A stretch of DNA of 64,000 nucleotides from Parasalinivibrio latis (GCF_036825535.1 NZ_CP098812.1:2728001-2792000), one strand, 5' to 3'. Positions 9,965 through 18,801 are shown, counted from the stretch's first letter. Notes: generated from the sequence alone by a model not told the origin. Numbers and translations: made by a program.

Positions 9965-11026
9965 TTAGTTTGAGCCGAGGCGCTCACGGGAATATGAGCC
10001 GTCGAGAACGCGAGACCACCATGCTTGGTTGTTCAGGTACCATTCCACGGTTTTGCGAATACCCGATTCAAAGCTTTCTTCTGGCTTCCAGCCCAATTCA
10101 CGCTCGATTTTTGAGGCATCAATTGCGTAGCGAACATCGTGACCAGGGCGGTCTTTGACGTAGGTAATCAAATCTTGGTATTTTTCGATACCTTCAGGCT
10201 TGTTCGGGCGGAATTCTTCGAGCAGGTCACAGATGGTTTGCACCACCTCAATATTCGATTTTTCATTGTGGCCACCAATGTTGTAGGTTTCGCCTACCAC
10301 ACCTTCGGTGACAACTTTGTACAGCGCGCGGGCGTGGTCTTCAACAAACAACCAGTCACGAATCTGCATGCCATCGCCATAAACTGGCAGCGGCTTACCT
10401 TCCAGGGCATTGAGTACCATTAAGGGAATGAGCTTCTCGGGGAAGTGGTACGGGCCGTAATTGTTCGAACAGTTGGTAACGATTGTTGGCAAGCCATAAG
10501 TGCGCAACCAGGCTCGAACCAAGTGGTCACTGGAGGCTTTTGACGCCGAGTAAGGGCTCGATGGCTCGTAAGGGGTGTCTTCCGTAAACAAATCCATTGT
10601 CCCTTCCAGGTCACCATAAACTTCATCAGTCGAGATATGATGGAAACGGAAAGCAGCTTTCTTATTACCGTCCAAAGTATTCCAATAGTGGCGTGCGGCT
10701 TCCAACAGGACGTAAGTGCCCATGACATTGGTTTCAATAAAAGCGCCTGGGCCATCAATGGAGCGGTCAACATGGCTCTCCGCAGCGAGGTGCATGACGG
10801 CATCGGGATTGTATGTTGAAAATACTCTATCAACTTCTGCCCGGTTACAGATATCTACCTGTTCGAACACATATCGAGGGTTATCAGACACCACAGCTAA
10901 AGACTCTAGGTTACCCGCATAAGTCAGTTTATCGAGGTTCACAACGCTGTCTTGAGTGTTTCCAATAATATGACGAACAACTGCGGACCCTATAAAGCCT
11001 GCACCACCTGTAACCAATATTTTCAT
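9965..11026 (-). CDS. rmlB: dTDP-glucose 4,6-dehydratase
   Basis: 353 aa, full length. Second step of dTDP-rhamnose synthesis. N-terminal NAD motif VTGGAGFIGSAVVRHII, active-site DEVYGDL (Asp-Glu) and YSASKASSDHLVRAW (Tyr-x3-Lys), then NCSNNYGPYHFPEKLIPLM, which is diagnostic for the family. First gene of the rhamnose operon, about 20 nt downstream of a JUMPStart/ops element. Codon choice and composition resemble the housekeeping genes rather than the AT-rich transferases further down. Confidence 0.97.
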   Translation of the reverse strand: MKILVTGGAGFIGSAVVRHIIGNTQDSVVNLDKLTYAGNLESLAVVSDNPRYVFEQVDICNRAEVDRVFSTYNPDAVMHLAAESHVDRSIDGPGAFIETNVMGTYVLLEAARHYWNTLDGNKKAAFRFHHISTDEVYGDLEGTMDLFTEDTPYEPSSPYSASKASSDHLVRAWLRTYGLPTIVTNCSNNYGPYHFPEKLIPLMVLNALEGKPLPVYGDGMQIRDWLFVEDHARALYKVVTEGVVGETYNIGGHNEKSNIEVVQTICDLLEEFRPNKPEGIEKYQDLITYVKDRPGHDVRYAIDASKIERELGWKPEESFESGIRKTVEWYLNNQAWWSRVLDGSYSRERLGSN

Positions 11027-11047
11027 GAATTAAACCCAAGTTTTAGA

Positions 11048-11086
11048 CACGCTACCGCCCTTGGGTCACACCCCCAAAGGCAATAA
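11048..11086 (-). promoter_or_regulatory. JUMPStart with ops element (RfaH recruitment) upstream of rmlB
   Basis: Read on the minus strand, 11060-11048 is GGGCGGTAGCGTG, containing the 12-nt ops consensus exactly, preceded by TTTGGGGGTGTGACCCAA, which matches the JUMPStart layout. ops in the nontemplate strand pauses RNA polymerase and loads the antiterminator RfaH in enterobacteria and vibrios, so this operon is very likely RfaH-dependent. It lies 22 nt before the rmlB ATG. Confidence 0.93.
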
Positions 11087-11118
11087 TGCGCATGAATTGT
11101 TGATTTAGCTAACTGGAT

Positions 11119-11146
11119 ATTTTACCTCACTCAAAAATGAGAACAA
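11119..11146 (-). promoter_or_regulatory. Candidate sigma-70 promoter of the rml operon
   Basis: On the minus strand, TTGTTC (11146-11141) and TAAAAT (11124-11119) are spaced by 16 nt, 59 nt before ops and between the purF terminator and rmlB. Motif match only; no operator recognised. Confidence 0.4.
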
Positions 11147-11167
11147 AGCTAGTCCATGCCAAATAAC

Positions 11168-11198
11168 AAAAAAGACGCAAATTAATGCGCCTTTTTTT
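11168..11198 (-). terminator. Intrinsic terminator after purF
   Basis: A hairpin with arms GGCGCA / TGCGTC (one mismatch), AATTAA-like loop and A6/T6 on both sides lies 26 nt after the purF stop. In the minus direction it ends with TTTTTTG. The symmetry means it could also work in the other direction. Confidence 0.7.
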
Positions 11199-11223
11199 GA
11201 CATTCATGCAACCGGAAGAAAAC

Positions 11224-12738
11224 TCAGCTCTCGTTATAAATCTCGAGGTTTGCCAATTCCTGTTGCTTCTCCCTGACCGTCTTCGCATCGTCACTGCGCA
11301 GTGCAGCCAGATAGTCGAGGTAGCTCTGGTCGATATCACCAGTGACATATTCGCCACTGAATACCGAGGTTTCGAACTGTTGGATATCCGGGTTGCCCTC
11401 ACCTACCGCTTCAACCAGGTCGCTGATGCTCTGGAAGATAAGGCCGTCAGCTTTGATCATCTCGCCAATTTCATGCACTTCACGACCATGAGCAATCAGC
11501 TCATTGGCGCTTGGCATGTCGATACCATAGACATTGGGGAAACGGATTTCCGGTGCGGCTGATGCCATGTACACCTTGCGGGCACCGGCTTCACGTGCCA
11601 TTTCGATGATCTGTTCGGAGGTTGTACCTCGAACAATGGAGTCATCAACCAGCAGTACAGATTTATCCTTAAACTCGGAACGAATGGCGTTGAGCTTACG
11701 ACGCACTGATTTCTTGCGCTGTTGCTGGCCCGGCATGATAAATGTCCGGCCTACATAACGGTTTTTCACATATCCCTGCCGGTATGGCTTGTCCAGTACC
11801 TGGGCAATTTGCAGGGCGATATCACAGGATGTTTCCGGGATAGGGATAACAACATCGATATCCAGGTCATCCCACTCCCGCTTAATTTTTTCACCCAGCT
11901 TCTGGCCCATACGGACACGGGCACCGTAGACAGAAATCTTGTCGATAAAGGAATCCGGGCGTGCAAAATAGACGAATTCAAAAATACACGGGTTCAGTTT
12001 CGGGTTTTCAGCACACTGGTGCGTGAAGAGCTGACCGTCAAAAGTAATGTACACCGCTTCACCCGGCGTGATGTCACGGACGAAATCAAAGCCTACCGCA
12101 TCCAGTGCAACAGACTCGGATGCAACCATGTATTCCGTCCTGCCGTTAATTTCGCGCTTACCCAGACAAAGCGGGCGGATACCGTGGGGGTCGCGGAATG
12201 CAACCAGGCCGTGCCCGATAATCATTGCTACTGCGGCGTAGCCACCACGCACCTGCTTGTGCAATGCCGTCACGGCATTAAACACATCGGTTTCAGTCAG
12301 GGGGTGGGAAACGGCTTTGTCAATTTGGTGGGCGAGGATATTAAGAAGGACTTCGGAGTCAGAGGTGGTATTGAGGTGGCGCTTGTCCTGTTCAAACAGT
12401 GACTCTCTCAGGTCATTGGCGTTGGTCAGGTTACCGTTGTGGGCCAATGTAATGCCGTAAGGGGAGTTCACATAAAACGGCTGGGCTTCAGAGGCACTGG
12501 AGCTGCCGGCTGTCGGGTAGCGAGCGTGCCCTATTCCGACCGTACCTTGCAAACGTTGCATGTGCTTGAGCTCAAATACATCCTTGACCAGACCGTTCGC
12601 CTTACGCAGCCTGAACCGGTTGTTGTCTATCGTTACGATACCCGCAGCATCCTGTCCCCTGTGCTGCAATACTGTCAACGCATCATAAATTGCCTGATTG
12701 ACCGGGGTATCCCCCACAATTCCCACAATACCACACAT
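11224..12738 (-). CDS. purF: Amidophosphoribosyltransferase
   Basis: 504 aa (E. coli 505). Commits PRPP to purine synthesis by making phosphoribosylamine from glutamine. The start is fixed by MCGIVGIVGD: removal of Met exposes the catalytic Cys, so the ATG at 12738 is used rather than the longer frame from 12759. The glutaminase half shows RYPTAGSSSASEAQPF; the PRPP-binding loop is VLLVDDSIVRGTT. It follows cvpA by 35 nt, as in the enterobacterial and vibrio cvpA-purF operon. Confidence 0.98.
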   Translation of the reverse strand: MCGIVGIVGDTPVNQAIYDALTVLQHRGQDAAGIVTIDNNRFRLRKANGLVKDVFELKHMQRLQGTVGIGHARYPTAGSSSASEAQPFYVNSPYGITLAHNGNLTNANDLRESLFEQDKRHLNTTSDSEVLLNILAHQIDKAVSHPLTETDVFNAVTALHKQVRGGYAAVAMIIGHGLVAFRDPHGIRPLCLGKREINGRTEYMVASESVALDAVGFDFVRDITPGEAVYITFDGQLFTHQCAENPKLNPCIFEFVYFARPDSFIDKISVYGARVRMGQKLGEKIKREWDDLDIDVVIPIPETSCDIALQIAQVLDKPYRQGYVKNRYVGRTFIMPGQQQRKKSVRRKLNAIRSEFKDKSVLLVDDSIVRGTTSEQIIEMAREAGARKVYMASAAPEIRFPNVYGIDMPSANELIAHGREVHEIGEMIKADGLIFQSISDLVEAVGEGNPDIQQFETSVFSGEYVTGDIDQSYLDYLAALRSDDAKTVREKQQELANLEIYNES

Positions 12739-12773
12739 GTCTGATGTTCCTTGTTGCACCGGTTAAACCGGCA

Positions 12774-13265
12774 TCATGTGATGCCGGGTATAAAGCTGGA
12801 GTTGCTCTCAAGGTATTTGAAGAACCACTCGATAATCACACCAAAGCTTGGAATCAGCTCTGATGACTTCCACCAGCTTTCATTCGACAGGCTGGTGAAG
12901 GAATCCATGAAAAAGAGCAGTGCGGCGACGATCAGAACGCCTCTTATTGCACCGAATACAATACCCAACATGCGGTCAGTACCTGACAGGCCGGTTTTTT
13001 GTACCAACTGGCCTATCACGTAGTTCACCACCGCACCCACAATGAGGGTGGCAACAAACAGCGCCGCTATCGCACTGCCATTTCGGATAACTTCATCTTT
13101 GATATTAGTGAAGTACACAGCAAGTTGCGGATAGAAGTTGCTGGCGATAAAAAATGCGGCAAACCAGATAACGAGAGAGAGCGCTTCTTTTACAAATCCA
13201 CGGATCAGGCTAATCAACGCAGAGCAGCTGATAATGCCGATGATCACATAGTCGATCCAATTCAT
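12774..13265 (-). CDS. cvpA: Colicin V production protein CvpA family, inner membrane
   Basis: 163 aa (E. coli 162). Four hydrophobic segments: about residues 5-22, 28-47, 62-84 and 103-120. N-terminal MNWIDYVIIGIISCSALISL and GFVKEALSL are typical. Needed in E. coli for colicin V production and implicated in envelope stress and bile tolerance; the molecular role is not settled. Lies between dedD and purF in the conserved order. Confidence 0.95.
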   Translation of the reverse strand: MNWIDYVIIGIISCSALISLIRGFVKEALSLVIWFAAFFIASNFYPQLAVYFTNIKDEVIRNGSAIAALFVATLIVGAVVNYVIGQLVQKTGLSGTDRMLGIVFGAIRGVLIVAALLFFMDSFTSLSNESWWKSSELIPSFGVIIEWFFKYLESNSSFIPGIT

Positions 13266-13331
13266 TCTTATTGTCTTTCCGGGTCACTGCGCGCGCATTC
13301 TATCAGAAAAATACGCGACGCAAACGTTTTC

Positions 13332-13895
13332 TTATGGGTTTATCGGGTTAAATTTGAGCAATTGGCCTTTCAGCCCAGTCAGGGATTCCAGTTTGCCTGT
13401 CATGCCTTCCAACTTGTCTTTGGACACGTCAGGGCCGACAATAACTCGGGTCAATTTGCCGGCCTGAGCATGGTTGGGAATAACCTGGGCACGGTAGCCT
13501 TTGTCCCTGAGTCGGTCAGCCAGGTTTACAGCGTTGTCATGGTTGCGGAATACGCCCAACTGAATGATCCATGCGCCAGCGGAAGACGCCTGTGAACCTT
13601 CATCCGGCTCAGCCTGCTGCGCTTCATCTGTCGCCGTCACCGTAAAGGTTTCTGTGTTTTCCGGCTCCCCAACCGTCACTGAAACCGGATCTTCCGGCAA
13701 ATTCACTTCCACTTCCCTGGGCGCAAGTATTTCCGTGCCTGTCAGTTTATCGTCCACAGGCTCTTGCAAAGGAATGCTGTCAAACGCCTCCTCCACATGC
13801 TGCTTCTGGCCGTCAAACAGATCCGGCAAAATAATCACGCCAAGGGTGACCAGCACAATAGTACCGGTCAATCTTTTCTGAAATTTACTCGCCAC
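13332..13895 (-). CDS. dedD: SPOR-domain cell division protein DedD
   Basis: 187 aa with a GTG start that overlaps the 3' end of folC by 11 nt. One N-terminal membrane anchor (about residues 11-26), an acidic/proline-rich periplasmic linker, and a C-terminal SPOR domain from about residue 107 (GAWIIQLGVFRNHDNAVNLA, then KLTRVIVGPDVSKD). SPOR domains bind denuded glycan strands at the septum. The position between folC and cvpA is conserved. Confidence 0.93.
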   Translation of the reverse strand: MASKFQKRLTGTIVLVTLGVIILPDLFDGQKQHVEEAFDSIPLQEPVDDKLTGTEILAPREVEVNLPEDPVSVTVGEPENTETFTVTATDEAQQAEPDEGSQASSAGAWIIQLGVFRNHDNAVNLADRLRDKGYRAQVIPNHAQAGKLTRVIVGPDVSKDKLEGMTGKLESLTGLKGQLLKFNPINP

Positions 13896-15204
13896 GGTTT
13901 TTCTGTACTTTCAGGTAATTTGATACTTGGCCAACAGTGTAAAACGAGCCACATACAATTACTATGTCAGCCTCACCGGCTTGAGACACAGCCGCATCAA
14001 ATGCCGCTTCCGGTGTGTCAAATGACGCCGTTCCTTCAGGAAGGAAGCCAGCCAGTTCGGAGGCATTTGCAGCCCGGGGACCAACAAGTGATGCCGGGTA
14101 CCAACTGTCGACCACCGGCTTGAGGGCTTTGATGGTTCCACCGATATCCTTGTCATGCAGCATGGCAATAACGGCATGAACGTTTTGTTTACCGGATCCA
14201 TTCACGCGACGGCGAAGCTGCTCAGCAAGGTAAGCCGCAGAATGCGGGTTGTGTGCCACATCCAGGATCACTTCCGGCTTTTCTGACACCTTTTCCATCC
14301 GGCCTGCCAGGCGGACGTTTTTCAGCCCACGGACAATGTTTTCGTCGCTGATATCCAGGCCGACCAAACCTAAGACCATCACCGCTGTTGCAGCGTTGGG
14401 AAGCGGAAGGCTGGGTACAGGGAGGTTTGGCAAGTCGAACGTGCCGGAGTGCCAGTCCCAGTGCTCCCCCTCCTGCTCATAGGTGAACTGGTAGCCAACC
14501 TGGTAAAGCTCTGCACCAATATCATCGGCGTGGGCAGCAACGCTGGCAGGTGGTGTGGGTTGCCCGCAAACGGCAGGACGCCCGGAGCGGAATATACCGG
14601 CCTTTTCAAAACCGATTTTTTCGATGTCATCACCAAGCCAGTCAACGTGGTCCACGGCAAGGCTGGTGATCACAGCGACATCCGAATCCACAATATTGGT
14701 GGCATCCAGGCGACCGCCGAGCCCGACTTCCAGGATCACCACATCAACATTGTTGCTCTTAAACAGGGACAACGCTGCCAGCGTACCAAACTCGAAAAGG
14801 CTGAGGCTGATAGCGCCACGGGCAGCTTCCACTTCATTGAATGCGCCCGCATGGTCAGCATCTTCCAGCTCTTTCCCGTTAATACGAACACGTTCATTGT
14901 ACCGGACCAGATGAGGAGAGCTGTAAACGCCCACGCAGTAGCCGGCATCCATTAATATGGCTTCCAGCATCGCACAGGTTGACCCCTTGCCATTGGTGCC
15001 GGCAACAGTGATGACTTTAGGTGCGGGATTGAGAAGCCCGGCATTCACACCTACGGCTTTTACCCGGTCAAGACCGAGATCAATGGCGCTGGTGTGGAGG
15101 TGTTCAAGGTATTGGAGCCAGGTTTGCAATGAAGAGGCTGCGGTAGGTTTTGCAGACGCACAGGTGTTGTTTTCCAACACGGAACTAGATTGTTTCTGAG
15201 GCAT
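13885..15204 (-). CDS. folC: Bifunctional folylpolyglutamate / dihydrofolate synthase
   Basis: 439 aa (E. coli 422), with about 25 extra Ser/Ala-rich residues before the conserved LQTWLQYLEHLH. ATP loop TVAGTNGKGSTCAMLEAIL, YSSPHLVRYNERVRING, LEVGLGGRLDATN and DVAHNPHSAAYLA are all present. Makes dihydrofolate from dihydropteroate and adds glutamates. A hairpin separates it from accD upstream. A later start cannot be excluded. Confidence 0.96.
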   Translation of the reverse strand: MPQKQSSSVLENNTCASAKPTAASSLQTWLQYLEHLHTSAIDLGLDRVKAVGVNAGLLNPAPKVITVAGTNGKGSTCAMLEAILMDAGYCVGVYSSPHLVRYNERVRINGKELEDADHAGAFNEVEAARGAISLSLFEFGTLAALSLFKSNNVDVVILEVGLGGRLDATNIVDSDVAVITSLAVDHVDWLGDDIEKIGFEKAGIFRSGRPAVCGQPTPPASVAAHADDIGAELYQVGYQFTYEQEGEHWDWHSGTFDLPNLPVPSLPLPNAATAVMVLGLVGLDISDENIVRGLKNVRLAGRMEKVSEKPEVILDVAHNPHSAAYLAEQLRRRVNGSGKQNVHAVIAMLHDKDIGGTIKALKPVVDSWYPASLVGPRAANASELAGFLPEGTASFDTPEAAFDAAVSQAGEADIVIVCGSFYTVGQVSNYLKVQKNRGE

Positions 15205-15224
15205 TTACGGCATCCTAAGCCAAA

Positions 15225-15248
15225 ACAGCCCGGTAGGGACCGGGCTGT
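15225..15248 (-). terminator. Hairpin between accD and folC (attenuator or weak terminator)
   Basis: Perfect 10-bp arms ACAGCCCGGT / ACCGGGCTGT around a 4-nt loop, 15 nt after the accD stop, followed on the minus strand by only TTTT. The short U-tract suggests partial termination, letting some transcription into folC. Confidence 0.55.
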
Positions 15249-15263
15249 AAAATCAGGGAATAC

Positions 15264-16205
15264 TTAAGCGTTATCTTGTTGAGCTTCTTGCTCTTCGCCG
15301 CTGTCTTCCGGTGCCTCTTCCTCAAACGGACGTTCAACCGGTACCACCAGAGGTGATGGCTGCCCGGTCAGCTTGGCAATAATGGCACCGACTCGCTGAC
15401 GCATCTCGCGACGGTCTACGATCATATCGATAGCACCATGATCGAGCAAGAACTCAGAACGCTGGAAACCTTCAGGAAGTTTTTCACGTACTGTTTGTTC
15501 GATTACGCGCTGGCCGGCAAACCCGATAAGTGCCTTTGGCTCTGCGATATTGATATCACCCAGCATGGCAAGACTTGCTGATACACCGCCCATCGTTGGG
15601 TCAGTCAGAACAGAAATAAATGGCAGACCCTTTTGTGACAGGCGCTCAAGCGCAGCACTGGTTTTTGCCATCTGCATCAGAGACTGCAAGGCTTCCTGCA
15701 TACGGGCGCCGCCACTGGCAGAAAAGCATACCAGTGCACACTCGTCTTCCATTGCCTGTTCAACAGCCTTAACAAAACGGGCACCGACCACTGAGCCCAT
15801 AGAGCCGCCCATAAACGCAAACTCAAATGAGCATGCCACTACCGGCATACCCAGCAGGGTGCCTTTCATGACAATAAGGGCATCTTTCTCGCCACTGCTC
15901 TTTTGGGCTGTATGAATACGGTCTTTATACTTTTTGGAGTCACGGAACTTAAGAATATCTTTAGGCTCCAGCTCCGACGCCAGCTCAATACGCTCACCTT
16001 CATCAAGGAAGGTTTCCAGGCGACGGCGTGCCTTCATGCGCATGTGATGGTCACACTTAGGGCACACTTCGAGGTTGCGCTCTAGCTCTTTGTGGTACAG
16101 CACCTGGTCACAGGCTGTACATTTGGTCCAAACCCCTTCTGGGATAGACGCTTTTCGAGATGTTACGATGTTGCTTTTAGTAAGAATCTTTTCAAGCCAG
16201 CTCAT
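15264..16205 (-). CDS. accD: Acetyl-CoA carboxylase carboxyltransferase, beta subunit
   Basis: 313 aa (E. coli 304). The ATG at 16205 gives the conserved MSWLEKILTKSNI; the upstream frame to 16256 is not needed. N-terminal zinc ribbon C-x2-C-x15-C-x2-C (CTACDQ ... CPKCDHH). The CT fold shows FMGGSMGSVVGARF, SASGGARMQEAL and PTMGGVSASLAMLGD. Works with AccA to make malonyl-CoA. The last about 30 residues are an acidic Glu-rich tail. Confidence 0.97.
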   Translation of the reverse strand: MSWLEKILTKSNIVTSRKASIPEGVWTKCTACDQVLYHKELERNLEVCPKCDHHMRMKARRRLETFLDEGERIELASELEPKDILKFRDSKKYKDRIHTAQKSSGEKDALIVMKGTLLGMPVVACSFEFAFMGGSMGSVVGARFVKAVEQAMEDECALVCFSASGGARMQEALQSLMQMAKTSAALERLSQKGLPFISVLTDPTMGGVSASLAMLGDINIAEPKALIGFAGQRVIEQTVREKLPEGFQRSEFLLDHGAIDMIVDRREMRQRVGAIIAKLTGQPSPLVVPVERPFEEEAPEDSGEEQEAQQDNA

Positions 16206-16516
16206 GGATGACCTTTTTAGTTGATACCCCAGCCCGGAGAAAAGCGTGAGTCGCAAAGGGGGCTGAAGCCAAAATTCCTTGGAATATGCAGTCCGTGATT
16301 AAAACACAAACTGTGCCAGCTTGGGATAAAAAACTGGTTGTACCTATTGGAAATGTGCTCAATATTTACCCTTTTCGGACATTCCCTACCCAAACTTGCA
16401 GAAATATAACAAAAAATGGCAGGAAAAAATCTGGCTTTCATCGCCCTTTTCCTGCCAATTTGTAACTGTGTTTTAACCCCGACGCATTCATCACGCCAAT
16501 TAATCTGAAGTGAGGC
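16206..16516. other. accD-truA gap
   Basis: About 310 nt without a convincing gene. A 74-codon minus-strand frame (16217-16441) runs through the truA terminator and has no recognisable protein features. The gap must hold the accD promoter, but I see no strong -35/-10 pair. Confidence 0.5.
16418..16456 (-). terminator. Intrinsic terminator after truA
   Basis: Perfect 10-bp arms GGCAGGAAAA / TTTTCCTGCC with a 19-nt loop. Read on the minus strand the stem is followed by ATTTTTTG. It lies 60 nt downstream of the truA stop. Confidence 0.7.
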
Positions 16517-17302
16517 TTAATCCGGCAAGAACAGTGGGCCAATCGGTACCACCGGCAGCTCAAACATTTCCGGGTAATCAACATCCACCAGGTACAAGCC
16601 TCCCGGCTTTGCGGTGGCTGCCGCCAGCTTTCTGTCTTTTGCCGCCAACAGCCACTTAATCCACTCGGGCTCCTGCTCGCCCTTGCCTACTACTATCAGG
16701 CTGCCGACAATATTGCGTACCATATGGTGAACGAACGCATTTGCCTTGATGTCGACAATGACATAATGCCCATGTCGGGTCACTTTCAGGTGCATGACAT
16801 TTCGCCACGGGCTTTTTGACTGGCATTGCACGGCGCGGAATGAGGTGAAGTCGTTCTCACCAAGCAGGAACTGACCGGCTTGATGCATACGCGTTTCATC
16901 CAGCTCTCCATGGTAGTGACTGACCCCCTGGCTCATGATGCCCGGACGCAGGTTATGGTTGAAAATGATATAGCGGTAACGGCGGGCGGTGGCGCTAAAA
17001 CGTGCGTGGAAGTCATCAGGGACTTCCTTGGCCCAGCGCACAGCGATATCCCCCGGCATATTGGTGTTGGCCCCCATCGTCCACGCGCTCAATGAACGGT
17101 TAACATCCACATCAAAGTGCACTACCTGCCCTGTACCATGAACTCCGGCATCCGTGCGCCCTGCACACTGTACTTCGATTGGCTGAGCCGCCACTTTTGA
17201 CAGTGCTTTTTCCAGCTTGGCCTGGACACTCGGGACTTCCTGCTGGCGCTGCCAGCCGTAGTAATTTGCGCCGTTATATTCAACGCCTAAGGCAATTCTC
17301 AT
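16517..17302 (-). CDS. truA: tRNA pseudouridine(38-40) synthase
   Basis: 261 aa (E. coli 270). The catalytic Asp lies in AGRTDAGVHGTGQVVHFD (about residue 52); FHARFSATARRYRY, KSPWRNV and FVHHMVRNIVGSLI are further family motifs. In relatives truA is next to fimV/usg; here its upstream side faces a heptamer array and the capsule island, so the island has been placed exactly in this junction. Confidence 0.97.
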   Translation of the reverse strand: MRIALGVEYNGANYYGWQRQQEVPSVQAKLEKALSKVAAQPIEVQCAGRTDAGVHGTGQVVHFDVDVNRSLSAWTMGANTNMPGDIAVRWAKEVPDDFHARFSATARRYRYIIFNHNLRPGIMSQGVSHYHGELDETRMHQAGQFLLGENDFTSFRAVQCQSKSPWRNVMHLKVTRHGHYVIVDIKANAFVHHMVRNIVGSLIVVGKGEQEPEWIKWLLAAKDRKLAAATAKPGGLYLVDVDYPEMFELPVVPIGPLFLPD

Positions 17303-17360
17303 GGTACTAAAGGTTATTCAGACTGTGGATTGGGATGGGGATGATAGCGGGAAAAGGGGC

Positions 17361-17455
17361 GAGTGGCGAGTGGTGAGTGGTGAGTGGTGAGTGGTGAGTG
17401 GTGAGTGGTGAGTGGTGAGTGGTGAGTGGTGAGTGGTGAGTGGTGAGTGGTGAGT
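17361..17455 (+). repeat. Heptamer array (GAGTGGT)13
   Basis: One GAGTGGC followed by 12 perfect GAGTGGT units and a trailing GAGT, 59 nt upstream of the truA start codon. On the minus strand it reads as a THHSPLT repeat, which is why a spurious frame spans it. Member of the RRGTNNT heptamer family described in the findings. Confidence 0.97.
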
Positions 17456-17520
17456 CATTGTAAGGATAAATTCGAAATTGTTGTCAATGGCAGAAAACCC
17501 GTAGTCCATGAAAGGAGGCG

Positions 17521-17673
17521 TTACTTCTGGTGTACCACCGAACCGGCTGGTTGCCCCTCCCCGTTTTGAACCGGTATGGCTGGACCAGACAATTCTGGCA
17601 AGGCGAGCACAGTACAACCTGTCATTCCGACTAAGACCAGCAAACAAAGATATTTAGAGACATTCGAAAGCAA
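17521..17673 (-). CDS. Possible small lipoprotein (50 aa, TTG start)
   Basis: A short minus-strand frame begins with TTG at 17673, preceded at 8 nt by an AGGA ribosome site. It encodes a short N terminus, a hydrophobic stretch YLCLLVLVGMTGC and stops after 50 residues. The Cys at residue 20 follows Met-Thr-Gly, a fair lipobox (the -3 Met is not ideal). The mature part would be only 31 residues, Pro/Gly-rich (PAIPVQNGEGQPAG). It lies between the terminator of the WecA-like gene and truA. Not recognised; could be the decayed start of a longer lipoprotein. Confidence 0.35.
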   Translation of the reverse strand: MLSNVSKYLCLLVLVGMTGCTVLALPELSGPAIPVQNGEGQPAGSVVHQK

Positions 17674-17702
17674 TGAAAAAATCCTGCACTTGTTAAAATA
17701 AA

Positions 17703-17734
17703 CAAGAGCTTCCGGTCAAACCCAAAAGCTCTTG
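17703..17734 (-). terminator. Terminator after the first WecA-like gene
   Basis: Perfect 9-bp arms CAAGAGCTT / AAGCTCTTG with a 14-nt loop, followed on the minus strand by TTTATTTTA. It lies 20 nt after the stop at 17755. Confidence 0.65.
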
Positions 17735-17754
17735 CGTTTGCGAACCAAACAAGC

Positions 17755-18801
17755 TTAGACAGCAATGCTCTCGTCGCTTGTGCGCTTACCGGCGAAATTC
17801 ACCAAGGAAAAATAGATGGCAAAACTGCACATAAACAGTGAAAACATAATAACTTCAGGAACCATCATGTACTCACCCAAGATACCCACGCCGGCAAACG
17901 CCAGGGCAATTAAGCATATAGTCGCAAGGGTTTGACTTCTCGTCATCCCCAACCGCTGGAATATGTGATGCAAGTGCTCACGATCCGGCTTAAATGGTGA
18001 GTGCCCTTTGCGAATCCTGCGAATCATGATGGTTGCCATATCCATTAAAGGGACAGCAATAAGCCAAAGTGCGGTGACAGGGTTGATGAAAGTCGCCCCC
18101 TCACCCTGGCTGGCTGAGAGGATAAACCATATAACGCTGAACCCTATCAACATACTGCCAGCATCCCCCATAAAGACTTTACGCCTGCGCCCCATTACCC
18201 CTAAATTCATAAGAATGTACGGCATCATAGCGACAGAGATAATTGCGCAGAAATATGCCAGATTGTGATTGCCATCCATTACCAGCAAAAAGCCCAGAGT
18301 GCTGAATGTTACCAGTGAAAGCCCACCCAAAAGCCCATCGATACCATCCACCATGTTAAAGGCATTTATAGCACCGACTACGGCAAATACGGTCACCACA
18401 TAGGAAAATGGACCCAGGTGGATGTCACCAAACCCCAAAAGATTTCCAAGAGATTCCAGCTTCAATTCGGCATACTGCATCATTGCAACAGACAAACCCA
18501 ATTGAATAGCCATTCGGAGTTTATAACTAACGTCATACTTGTCATCCAATGCACCGACAAGCGTCAGGACTGTTATGCACAACATATACAGAGGGGCACT
18601 TTCGAGAATTTCACTGTTAAAGTGGAGGTAGTAGACGAGCGTCAGGCAAATTGCGATGCCGCCAACGAGAGGAATTGCTCCTTCGTGGTGTTTTCGTGCG
18701 TCAGGCTGATCGAGAAGACTAACTTTATAGGCAAACCTTCGCCCAATAAAAATAAAAGTGGTCGCCAAAACGAACGTAGTGATGAAGTCCATAGCCAACA
18801 T
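17755..18801 (-). CDS. WecA-type undecaprenyl-phosphate sugar-1-phosphate transferase (copy 1)
   Basis: 348 aa polytopic membrane protein of the MraY/WecA family, about 10-11 hydrophobic segments. Family motifs: DQPDARKHHEGAIPLVGG near the N terminus, LVGALDDKYDVS (the Asp-Asp pair), NAFNMVDGIDGLLGG, VFMGDAGSMLIGF and the cytosolic PDREHLHHIFQRLG histidine motif. It would start lipid-linked glycan assembly by moving a HexNAc-1-phosphate to undecaprenyl phosphate. A close paralogue lies at 22427-23509 (same motifs and N-terminal TTFVL); this copy is isolated from the capsule operon by a decayed zone, with its own terminator. Which sugar is used is not readable. Confidence 0.9.
   Translation of the reverse strand: MLAMDFITTFVLATTFIFIGRRFAYKVSLLDQPDARKHHEGAIPLVGGIAICLTLVYYLHFNSEILESAPLYMLCITVLTLVGALDDKYDVSYKLRMAIQLGLSVAMMQYAELKLESLGNLLGFGDIHLGPFSYVVTVFAVVGAINAFNMVDGIDGLLGGLSLVTFSTLGFLLVMDGNHNLAYFCAIISVAMMPYILMNLGVMGRRRKVFMGDAGSMLIGFSVIWFILSASQGEGATFINPVTALWLIAVPLMDMATIMIRRIRKGHSPFKPDREHLHHIFQRLGMTRSQTLATICLIALAFAGVGILGEYMMVPEVIMFSLFMCSFAIYFSLVNFAGKRTSDESIAV

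Noticed and set aside
16217..16441. 74-codon frame between accD and truA
   Set aside because: No recognisable protein features, covers the truA terminator and the accD leader.
17318..17647. 109-codon frame with THHSPLT repeats upstream of truA
   Set aside because: It spans the GAGTGGT array and ends in unrelated sequence; a different frame in the same region has the better lipoprotein signal.
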